45,004 nucleotides of DNA from an uncultured Collinsella sp. Lineage in GTDB: Bacteria > Actinomycetota > Coriobacteriia > Coriobacteriales > Coriobacteriaceae. This document shows positions 32,167 through 38,757 of the stretch, piece by piece. The position numbers and the translations under genes were made by a program. The notes under the pieces were generated by a model. That model was not told the DNA's origin and made no database searches. It saw nothing but the letters and a program-made list of their open reading frames with translations. The DNA lies in assembly GCA_902470065.1 (NCBI GenBank), contig CABRFA010000009.1, positions 1-45,004 of the forward strand, in the 5' to 3' direction. Every line of letters starts with the position of its first letter. Positions within the stretch are counted from its first letter, which is position 1.

Positions 32167-33066
32167 ATGATTATTGAGAACCATGCGCTGTGGGGCGAGG
32201 AGCCGACCGAGGATTATCCGGCGACGTTTACGTATCTGGGTGCCGAGCCGCTGCCCGACAAGCCCAATGGCCGCCGCCCCGCGGTGATTATCTGCGGCGG
32301 AGGCGGGTTTACGCATATCGCTCCGCACGAGCAGGACCCGGTGGCGTTTGCGTTTTTGGACCGCGGCTACCAGGCCTTTGTGCTCAACTATGTGACGAGC
32401 GCCACGGGCGACGTGAGCTTTCCGCACCCGCAGGCGGACCTCGCCAAGATGGTCGCTACCGTGCGCGCCAACGCCGACGAGTGGCATGTCGATCCCAAGC
32501 GCGTGTGCATCGTGGGTTTCTCAGCGGGCGGCATGATCTGCGCCTCGTTGGCAACGCAGTGGAAGACCGGACCCTTTGCGGGCCTTGCCGGGGCTCGTCC
32601 GGAGGATATTCGTCCCGACGCCGTGGTGCTGGGCTATCCGTTGCTCGACCTCGCCTATGTGCGCGATATGCAGACGCGCGACCCGCGCATCGACCTGCGC
32701 GTGCCCAAGACGGGTGGCAAGACAGGACGCGATTTGCTCAACGACTATCTGTCGATGGTGACGGGCGGCGAGGCAACTGACGAGCATTTGGCCGATATCT
32801 GCCCCACCACGCATGTTTCGCGTCAGATGCCCCCGACCTTTGTTTGGGGCGTTTCGGACGACAAGACGGCGCCGGTCGCGCAGGTCTACCCGTTTGCGCA
32901 GCGCATGGCCGAGGAGGGCGTTGCATGCGAGATGCACGTCTTTGACCAGGGTGGCCACGGCCTTTCGCTCGGCAACGCCAATACCGCGGTCGACAACGAG
33001 GACAAGCAGGTGGCGGTCCGTCCCTGGATTCGCCTAGCCTTCCGCTTCCTGGAGCGCCATCTGTAA
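32167..33066 (+). CDS. Alpha/beta hydrolase (esterase/peptidase-like)
   Basis: 299-aa cytoplasmic serine hydrolase from ATG 32167 (SD GGAGGGA). The oxyanion region is IICGGGGFTHIAPHE, the nucleophile elbow GFSAGG, and the late Asp/His pair lies in WGVSDDKTAP and DQGGHGLSL. The pattern resembles xylan esterase/BD-FAE-like hydrolases acting on small acyl esters. No signal peptide. It is followed by a repeat-derived terminator. The substrate is not predictable from sequence. Confidence 0.85.
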   Translation: MIIENHALWGEEPTEDYPATFTYLGAEPLPDKPNGRRPAVIICGGGGFTHIAPHEQDPVAFAFLDRGYQAFVLNYVTSATGDVSFPHPQADLAKMVATVRANADEWHVDPKRVCIVGFSAGGMICASLATQWKTGPFAGLAGARPEDIRPDAVVLGYPLLDLAYVRDMQTRDPRIDLRVPKTGGKTGRDLLNDYLSMVTGGEATDEHLADICPTTHVSRQMPPTFVWGVSDDKTAPVAQVYPFAQRMAEEGVACEMHVFDQGGHGLSLGNANTAVDNEDKQVAVRPWIRLAFRFLERHL

Positions 33067-33090
33067 GAGGACGGACATCCCCTCAATAAC

Positions 33091-33162
33091 TTGCGGTGAA
33101 ATAGTTCCTATTTAAGGCCTCAACCAGCCCAAGCGGGAACTATTCCACCGCAACTTTGTTTT
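33091..33162 (+). terminator. Repeat family TTGCGGTGRAATAGTTCC, copy 1, acting as terminator
   Basis: Long inverted repeat (33091-33110 with 33135-33153) followed by CTTTGTTTTTTG. It lies 25 bp after the hydrolase stop. Related copies at 36899 and 42452 share both arms and, for copy 3, most of the loop. Confidence 0.8.
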
Positions 33163-33175
33163 TTGATGCCCCGCC

Positions 33176-33407
33176 CGGAAGCTGCATCCCTGTTTTGCCC
33201 TCGAAGGCGGGTTGCAGTTTCCCATAGGGCCTCGACTGGGAAAGCGCGTCCCGTTTCGAGCGGGGATTCCGGGATGCATTTTCCGCAAGAGGCCTGTTTG
33301 GGAAACCATATCCCGTTTCGAGCCAGAATTCTGGGACGCAGTTTCCCCGAGAGGCCCTATGGGAAACGGTATCCCGGAATCCGCCCGGATGGTGGGATGC
33401 GCTTTCC
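33176..33407. repeat. Array 1 of ~62-bp hairpin units (four units)
   Basis: Units start at 33176, 33238, 33300 and 33361 (steps 62, 62, 61). Each has left arm near GGGAAACTGCATCCC, a 15-18 nt middle often GTTTCGAGC..GAATTC, right arm near GGGATGCAGTTTCCC, and a tail like CCGAGAGGCCYNNT. Arms vary between units while partly keeping pairing. The last unit has CCCGGAATCC in its middle, as does the last unit of array 2 at 38357. No coding gene is visible in 33067-33489. Confidence 0.85.
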
Positions 33408-33422
33408 AAATGATCCCTTGGT

Positions 33423-33454
33423 GACGGAGGGAAATGAATCATTTTGGGCGGCGG
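33423..33454. repeat. 32-bp motif GACGGAGG...TCATTTTGGG, copy 1
   Basis: Matches 36982-37013 at 24 of 32 positions. Both copies lie just beyond the 3' end of a minus-strand gene. Confidence 0.55.
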
Positions 33455-33489
33455 TGCCAAGAATTGGTCCGCTACCGCCCGCTGCTTTC

Positions 33490-34140
33490 CTACCAAACGG
33501 TGAACTGGGCGTTTTCTGTGTTCCAATGGACATCGCGAACGTAGTCGCGTACGCCCGTCGCATCTCGTGCTTCGAACAACTCAAGAATATGGGCATGTTC
33601 GCTGTTGGCTTTATTGAGCAGTTTGCACGCCGTCTCTTGGTCGACGGTCTCGTAATCGCGCTTGATAAAGCAGCGCTCGAGTTGCGAGATCATGTCGCGC
33701 AGACGGTCGTTGCCGCAGCGGTTGAAGTACGTAAGGTGAAAGTCTCGCTGAATATCGTCGTACTTTCGGATAAGACCGCCTTGGATCGCAAGGTCCATGG
33801 AGCCGACGAGAAATTTAAGCTGCGTAATGTCATCGTCGGTTAGGTTCGGGCAGGCGAGGTACGCCGCCTGCCCGTCCAGCGGCCCCATGATCTCGAAGAC
33901 TTCAACGGCGTTTTGCTGATCGAACCCGCGGACACGGAATCCGCGGCGGGGGAGGTTGTCCAGATAGCCATCGCTTGCCAGCTGGATGAGCGCTTCGCGA
34001 ACCGGCGTGCGCGACACGCCCATGGCATCGCAGATCGCTTGCTCGCTCAAACGGTCGCCGGCGGACAACTCGCCGGCGTCAATGCGGCTCGAAATGTAGT
34101 CGTATACGTGGTCCTTCAGGGGCCTTCTGAGTGTTTCCAT
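33490..34140 (-). CDS. GntR-family transcriptional regulator (FCD/FadR subfamily)
   Basis: 216 aa. The N-terminal winged HTH includes LSEQAICDAMGVSRTPVREALIQLASDGYL with the usual RTPVREAL recognition helix; the C-terminal all-helical FCD domain has DFHLTYFNRCGNDRL and a metal/ligand His in SEHAHILELFEARD. Divergent from the dimethylargininase and permease genes with a 254-bp shared regulatory region holding a TTGTATACAA palindrome, so it likely controls them in response to an amino acid-like ligand. Ligand and sign of control are inferred. Confidence 0.88.
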   Translation of the reverse strand: METLRRPLKDHVYDYISSRIDAGELSAGDRLSEQAICDAMGVSRTPVREALIQLASDGYLDNLPRRGFRVRGFDQQNAVEVFEIMGPLDGQAAYLACPNLTDDDITQLKFLVGSMDLAIQGGLIRKYDDIQRDFHLTYFNRCGNDRLRDMISQLERCFIKRDYETVDQETACKLLNKANSEHAHILELFEARDATGVRDYVRDVHWNTENAQFTVW

Positions 34141-34270
34141 GAACGTATATCCTTTAACTGTATATTTTTAAAACTAAATACATTTCACTTGAATAGCTTA
34201 GTTGAATTATAGAACGACCAGTTAAATCATGCTACTTTGCGCCGATACGTAAGGATACGCTCACCGAGGA

Positions 34271-34298
34271 TTACCTACCGTTCAGGATTGTATACAAT
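34271..34298 (+). promoter_or_regulatory. Promoter with GntR-like operator before the dimethylargininase gene
   Basis: Perfect 12-bp palindrome ATTGTATACAAT (34287-34298), typical of FadR/VanR-type GntR operators, with ATATACAA immediately after. A candidate promoter TTACCT (34271), 16 bp, TACAAT (34293-34298) has its -10 inside the palindrome, which would give repression by occlusion. Confidence 0.65.
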
Positions 34299-34394
34299 AT
34301 ACAAAACAGGAAAACCGCCCTATGATTAAGCCATCGAAAGGAGGGCGGACACAAGGAAGTTCGCCCTCGGCTAGGAGATCCAAGGAGGATCATC

Positions 34395-35171
34395 ATGACC
34401 AAGTTCAGCCACGTTATCATCCGTCGTCCCGGCAAGTCCCTGAGCAATGGCATCACGAGCGCACCCGAGCTTGGCCAGCCTATCTACGAGCGCGCCATCG
34501 AGGAGCACTACGATTATGAGCATGCGCTCGAGCAGTGTGGCGTGGACGTGTCGGTGCTGCCTGCCCTCGAGCAGTATCCCGACAGCTGCTTCGTCGAGGA
34601 TCCGGCCGTCATCACTCGCTGCGGCGCCATTATTACCAACCCCGGTGCCGACAGCCGCAACGGCGAGAAGGACGAGATCGAGCCGGTCGTCCGTCGCTTC
34701 TTTGACGACGAGCATGTCAAGCACATTGTTTCTCCCGGCACGCTCGACGGCGGCGACGTCATGATGGTCGGCGATCATTTCTATGTCGGTCGCTCCGCTC
34801 GCACCAATGAAGAGGGCATCCGCCAGTTCTGCGAGATTCTCGAGGGCTGGGGCCTCGAGGGTTCCGAGGTTCCGCTGGAGGAGGTCCTGCACCTCAAGAC
34901 GGGCGTCAACTACATCGAGGACAACAACATGCTCGTCTCCGGCGAGTTCATCGATAAGCCCGACTTTGCCCAGTACAACAAGATTGTCGTGCCCGAGGAC
35001 GAGGCCTATGGCGCTAACTGCATCTGGGTCAACGGTACGGTCATCGTTGCCGAGGGCTATCCGACCGTGCTCAAGGCCGTGCAAGATCTGGGCTACAAGA
35101 CGCTCGTCGTCGATACCTCCGAGTATCGCAAGGTCGACGGTGGCCTTTCTTGCCTGTCACTGCGCTTCTAA
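34395..35171 (+). CDS. Dimethylargininase-like amidinohydrolase (DDAH family)
   Basis: DDAH hydrolyses N-omega-methylated arginines (ADMA, MMA) to citrulline and (di)methylamine. 258 aa, a single beta/alpha-propeller domain. Recalled DDAH blocks match well: YPDSCFVEDPAV (62-72), GTLDGGDV (115-122), VGRSARTNEEG (131-141), LHLKTG with catalytic His166, GANCIWVN, and KVDGGLSCLSLRF with nucleophile Cys253. It is much shorter than arginine deiminase (~410 aa). SD AAGGAGG lies 7 nt before the ATG. A permease gene follows and a GntR regulator is divergent. Agmatine or arginine deiminase activity cannot be excluded. Confidence 0.88.
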   Translation: MTKFSHVIIRRPGKSLSNGITSAPELGQPIYERAIEEHYDYEHALEQCGVDVSVLPALEQYPDSCFVEDPAVITRCGAIITNPGADSRNGEKDEIEPVVRRFFDDEHVKHIVSPGTLDGGDVMMVGDHFYVGRSARTNEEGIRQFCEILEGWGLEGSEVPLEEVLHLKTGVNYIEDNNMLVSGEFIDKPDFAQYNKIVVPEDEAYGANCIWVNGTVIVAEGYPTVLKAVQDLGYKTLVVDTSEYRKVDGGLSCLSLRF

Positions 35172-35206
35172 CGCGATAGCTGTAACAGTCTGATGATCGC
35201 TTGACC

Positions 35207-35246
35207 GATGGCCCGGCACCCGATTCGGGACGTCCGGGCCATCTTT
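35207..35246 (+). terminator. Hairpin between dimethylargininase and permease genes
   Basis: 10-bp stem GATGGCCCGG (35207-35216) with CCGGGCCATC (35234-35243), then TTTCG. Its short T-tract suggests partial termination, lowering permease expression relative to the enzyme. Confidence 0.65.
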
Positions 35247-35280
35247 CGTTCGATCACATGATGAAGGGGGTGCACATACA

Positions 35281-36744
35281 ATGGCCTCTAAAGCTCAAAA
35301 CGATGAGATTATCGACCCTAATGGCCTCGATCTCTTTCGTCTGACCATGATGGTCATTACCGCCAGTATTTGTGGCGGTATCTTTTCTCTCGCCGGCGAT
35401 ATGGCAGCGGGCGGAGCCAATACCGGTGCGGTTATCGTCTCGTGGGGAATTTGTTTTATAGGCGTCTTTGCGTTGATGATGGTGTTCAACGGTCTATCTC
35501 AGGCTCGTCCCGACTTAACCGGCGGCATCTATGCATACGCTGCGGCAGGCTTTGGCGATTACATTGGTTTCAACTCCGCCTGGGGCTACTGGATCAGCGC
35601 ATGCCTTTCCAACGTGAGCTTTGCTCTCTTGCTGTTTAGCGCACTGGGCTATTTCTTTCCCGCGTTTGGTGCGGGCAACAATCTGCTTTCCATCATCTGC
35701 GCCAGCGTATTTCTATGGTTCCTTACCGCTCTTGTACTTCGTGGCGTCAAGGAGGCCGCGGGCATTAACACGATCGTCACCTTGGCAAAGCTGGTGCCGC
35801 TGGGACTCTTTGTGCTGAGCATTGTGCTCCTGGGTAAGTTCAACGTCGATATCTTTATGGACAACTTCTGGGGAGAGCCGGCGGGTCCTGGCTTTGGCGA
35901 GCAGGTTGTCTCGACCATGATTGCCCTTGTTTGGGTCTTCACGGGCATCGAGGGTGCCGTCGTCATCTCGGGCCGTGCAAAGTATGTGCGCGACGTAGGT
36001 CGCTCGACGGCGCTTGGATTTGCGGCTGTGTTCACGCTGTATCTGATTATCTCGATGCTGTCGCTTGGCATTATGCCGCGCGAGGAGATGGCGCAGCTCG
36101 CAACGCCCTCCATGGCGGGAATTCTCGAGCGCGCAATCGGTCCTGTTGGCGCTGCCATCGTAAACCTTGGCGTTATTCTCTCGCTGGTCGGCGCGATGCT
36201 GGGCTATGTCATCATTGCATCCGAGACGCCGTTCGAGGCAGCGCGCCAGGGATCCTTCCCTCTGGCGTTTGCCAAGACGAACAAGCACGACGCCCCGGTG
36301 GTAACGGTTCTCGTGAGCTCCGGTATCACGCAGCTCTTCTTGATTGTGTCGTATGTGGCGGCGAGCACCTACCAGTTTTTCTACAGCTGCGCGGTCAATA
36401 CGATCCTAGTTCCGTACGTGTGCTCGGCAGCCTACTACATGGTGATCGGCTGGAAGAATGAATATCTGGATGGTCCGCATGCGCCAAGCGTCGGCAAAGC
36501 CCGCTTCTTCGGTACACTCGGCTTCATCTACACATTGTTCCTGGTGTGGTCGACTGGTCTCCAGGGCGTTATGATCACGACGATTCTTTTTGCTCCGGCC
36601 ATTCCCGTCTATATGCTGGGTGAGCGAGGCCGCGGTAAGCCGGTGCTTCCGCATCTGCACGACAAGCTGATCGCAGCGGTGGTCATTGTCGTGGCAATCA
36701 TTTCGCTGTATCTGCACTTTGCCGGCATTGCGCCGATTGTTTAG
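35281..36744 (+). CDS. APC-family amino acid permease (basic amino acid antiporter-like)
   Basis: 487 aa, about twelve membrane helices. The N terminus has ITASICGGIFSLAGDMA with the unwound-helix GGIFSL region, and the first periplasmic side GGIYAYAAAGFGDYIGF is typical of the APA subfamily (ArcD, YjeM, polyamine/arginine antiporters). SD AAGGGGG precedes the ATG. Pairing with a methylarginine hydrolase suggests import of (methyl)arginine, perhaps in exchange for citrulline or ornithine; this is inference from context. A strong terminator ends the unit. Confidence 0.88.
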   Translation: MASKAQNDEIIDPNGLDLFRLTMMVITASICGGIFSLAGDMAAGGANTGAVIVSWGICFIGVFALMMVFNGLSQARPDLTGGIYAYAAAGFGDYIGFNSAWGYWISACLSNVSFALLLFSALGYFFPAFGAGNNLLSIICASVFLWFLTALVLRGVKEAAGINTIVTLAKLVPLGLFVLSIVLLGKFNVDIFMDNFWGEPAGPGFGEQVVSTMIALVWVFTGIEGAVVISGRAKYVRDVGRSTALGFAAVFTLYLIISMLSLGIMPREEMAQLATPSMAGILERAIGPVGAAIVNLGVILSLVGAMLGYVIIASETPFEAARQGSFPLAFAKTNKHDAPVVTVLVSSGITQLFLIVSYVAASTYQFFYSCAVNTILVPYVCSAAYYMVIGWKNEYLDGPHAPSVGKARFFGTLGFIYTLFLVWSTGLQGVMITTILFAPAIPVYMLGERGRGKPVLPHLHDKLIAAVVIVVAIISLYLHFAGIAPIV

Positions 36745-36854
36745 GGCTGCCTCGAGTGATACCGCCTGGTGAGCCGGCGGGCATCGTGTATCGGTGCTGT
36801 TCGGTAATCCATATCTTATGTGGGCCTCTTAACGTGCCTTTGTGAGTGCCCACC

Positions 36855-36894
36855 AAACCCGTGCAGGTGACCACGGTTGCCTGCACGGGTTTTT
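36855..36894 (+). terminator. Intrinsic terminator after the permease gene
   Basis: Stem AAACCCGTGCAGG with CCTGCACGGGTTT (perfect, 12-nt loop) ending in a T5 tract. Confidence 0.92.
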
Positions 36895-36898
36895 GCAG

Positions 36899-36968
36899 TT
36901 GCGGTGAAATGGCTCCTGTTTTGGCTGGTTAAAGCCACGGCCAGGAGCTATTCCGCCGCAACTTTGCT
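36899..36968. repeat. Repeat family TTGCGGTGRAATAGTTCC, copy 2
   Basis: Arms 36899-36918 and 36942-36961 with variant loop TTTTGGCTGGTTAAAGCCACGG, followed by CTTTGCTTTG. It directly follows a complete terminator, so it is not needed for termination on the + strand. Two arm positions differ from copies 1 and 3. Confidence 0.8.
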
Positions 36969-36981
36969 TTGATCCACCGGG

Positions 36982-37013
36982 GACGGAGGAGAGCTGATCA
37001 TTTTGGGTGGTGG
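36982..37013. repeat. 32-bp motif GACGGAGG...TCATTTTGGG, copy 2
   Basis: Related to 33423-33454 (24 of 32 positions). It lies 8 bp beyond the stop of the minus-strand zinc-ribbon gene. Confidence 0.55.
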
Positions 37014-37020
37014 CAGGCTG

Positions 37021-38244
37021 CTATTTCAGCGTGATGCAGGATGCGAGGAGGTTGGCGTAGTCGTCGAGGCTCATTCCGAATGGCCTGTCGTCGATTGTCT
37101 TTCCATTCCACTCGCCATATGCCCCGCCCCAGACTCGAACCGTATGACCCTTCGTGTTGCCGAGGTCCTTGAGAAAAGCGCATCCAACACCAGGCAGGCC
37201 ATTTGTGTCAGCACAGATGCCGAAATTTGGACATACGTTTGGGTTGTTTTTTCCGTTTGGATAGAAGCTCTCTTTTGCGGTTACTAGGACCATGGTATAT
37301 GCGCCCATCCCATCCCCCTGGTCTGCGTGATCGGTTGTCTGAACCGTGAACTGATCGATGGGGAACCAGTCGGGAAGCACCATAGTGAAGTAATCGGTTT
37401 CGATGGTGCGCGCCTGCCTCGCCTCCTCGGCTTTCCTGGCCTCTTCCTCCGCCTGGCGCCTTGCCTCCTCCTTGGCCTGCTTGGCTGCCACGGCGTCGTC
37501 GCGGCGCTTGGTCGCGGCGGTCGAGAGCGCCTCGGCGTCGATGCTGAACCCTGCCTTCTTGGCCCCCTTGTCCCCTTCGGCATATTTCTTCGCCGCGGCG
37601 ATCTGGTCGTCGGTCACCTCGGTCGCCTCGACCGGCTCCAGCGCCACGTCGCCCGCGTTGACGGTCTTCTTCTCGGCGGCCTTCTCTCCCAACTTGATGT
37701 CGAGCTTGTCGTCGGGGACGGCGTAGATCGTGCCGTCGGCGGCGATGGGGGAGGCGGCGACCTCTACCTCGTAGCTGCCGCGGCGGAGCTCGACGCCCCT
37801 GCCGTCGCTGTCAACGTAGCGCACGGCGTCGACCTTCTTGCCGCGCTTCTCCTTGCCCGTAATATGAACCGGCAGCCTGCTCGCTCCCGCCGAGGTGTCC
37901 CAGCCCTGGGCCGAGACGCTAAAGCGCACGGCGTGCTTTGCCGCGAGCGCCTCCTGTTCGGCCGCCTGTCGAGCCTGCTCGGGGGCGTAGACGCCGAAGT
38001 AGTAGCCGGCACCGCCGCCCGCAGCGAGCAATGCGATCACGACGGCCGCGATCGCGAGGGGCCTCTTTGAGTGCTTGGCCTTCGCCGGTGCCGGTGCCGT
38101 CGGCTGCGCCTCGGCTGCCGGGGCGGGTTGATAGTCGCCCTGCGATTCGGCCGGGGCTTCATATTCGGCTGCAATGGGCTCGCCGCACACGGGGCAGAAC
38201 CTGGTCCCGTCCTCGACCTTCGACCCGCAATTTCGGCAGAACAT
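37021..38244 (-). CDS. Zinc-ribbon membrane protein with uncharacterised C-terminal domain
   Basis: 407 aa from ATG 38244 (GAGGGGAG upstream); the open frame further 5' runs through repeat DNA and is not coding. Residues 3-20 are a zinc ribbon (CRNC...CPVC). A Pro/Ala-rich linker and one membrane helix (~63-85, LAIAAVVIALLAAGGGAGYYF) follow. The outer part has a beta-rich region (~100-200), a charged coiled-coil rich in Glu, Ala, Lys and Arg (~240-290), and a terminal domain with DYFTMVLPDWFP and four Cys. Zinc-ribbon/TM proteins of this type are common in Coriobacteriia and Firmicutes; no function is assigned. The 62-bp array 2 lies upstream of its start. Confidence 0.75.
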   Translation of the reverse strand: MFCRNCGSKVEDGTRFCPVCGEPIAAEYEAPAESQGDYQPAPAAEAQPTAPAPAKAKHSKRPLAIAAVVIALLAAGGGAGYYFGVYAPEQARQAAEQEALAAKHAVRFSVSAQGWDTSAGASRLPVHITGKEKRGKKVDAVRYVDSDGRGVELRRGSYEVEVAASPIAADGTIYAVPDDKLDIKLGEKAAEKKTVNAGDVALEPVEATEVTDDQIAAAKKYAEGDKGAKKAGFSIDAEALSTAATKRRDDAVAAKQAKEEARRQAEEEARKAEEARQARTIETDYFTMVLPDWFPIDQFTVQTTDHADQGDGMGAYTMVLVTAKESFYPNGKNNPNVCPNFGICADTNGLPGVGCAFLKDLGNTKGHTVRVWGGAYGEWNGKTIDDRPFGMSLDDYANLLASCITLK

Positions 38245-38356
38245 GTGCAGACTCCCCTCGATCGGCGCCCGCGCGAATACCGGGCGCATTCCTTCTGTCC
38301 TCATGCTAAGGGCGAACGCTCGCCCGTTGTTGCGCAACATTGCCGGGCTCTCGTCC

Positions 38357-38572
38357 GGGGAAGCCGTATCCCGTTCTGGCGCTCCAGAGTGGGACTCAGT
38401 TTCCCCGAGGGGCTCGATCGGGAAATTGCATCCCAGTCTGAGCGCCAATTCCGGGACGCAGTTTCCGCTAGAGGCTTCAACCGGAAAGCCCATCCCGTTT
38501 TGGCGTTCCGGAGTGGGATGCGGTTTCCGAAAGGGTGCCGTCTGGGAAACCGTGTCCCGGAATCCCCTCCCG
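38357..38572. repeat. Array 2 of 62-bp hairpin units (three full, one truncated)
   Basis: Units start at 38358, 38420, 38482 and 38544, exactly 62 bp apart. Same family and orientation as 33176-33407: left arm near GGGAAACTGCATCCC, middle like GTTTTGGCGYTCCAG, right arm near GGGATGCAGTTTCCC, tail GAGGGGCTC-like. The fourth unit changes to CCCGGAATCC and breaks off. It occupies much of the 513-bp divergent gap between the zinc-ribbon gene and feoB. Confidence 0.85.
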
Positions 38573-38638
38573 CGCCTGGTTGTTCCGCATCGCATCTATT
38601 GGGCAAAGCGATCTGTCCCCATTGCAGCAATCTGTCGA

Positions 38639-38668
38639 TTGAACGTTGTTGTATGTTCGCGCTATCAT
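38639..38668 (+). promoter_or_regulatory. Promoter of feoB
   Basis: TTGAAC (38639-38644), 18-bp spacer, TATCAT (38663-38668). Confidence 0.6.
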
Positions 38669-38682
38669 GCATGGTTACAATT

Positions 38683-38716
38683 GGTTAGCCATGGCAAACG
38701 GTTAGCCATGGTAAAC
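38683..38716 (+). promoter_or_regulatory. Two tandem DtxR/IdeR-like boxes before feoB
   Basis: GGTTAGCCATGGCAAAC (38683-38699) and GGTTAGCCATGGTAAAC (38700-38716), directly abutting, 16 of 17 identical. Each is a near-palindrome centred on CCATGG. Position just after the expected transcription start fits iron-dependent repression. Confidence 0.75.
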
Positions 38717-38757
38717 AAAATGCAACGCCCTGTGGGCGCCGGGGGAGGAACACGGAC

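Noticed and set aside
33176..33407. CRISPR or coding tandem repeats
   Set aside because: Units are hairpins with no constant repeat/unique spacer division, and frames through them lack starts or conserved protein.
34395..35171. Classical arginine deiminase
   Set aside because: Too short (258 against ~410 aa) and motif spacing follows DDAH; related activity still cannot be excluded.
38245..38595. N-terminal extension of the zinc-ribbon protein
   Set aside because: The extra frame runs through the 62-bp array; the zinc ribbon begins immediately after ATG 38244, which has a Shine-Dalgarno.
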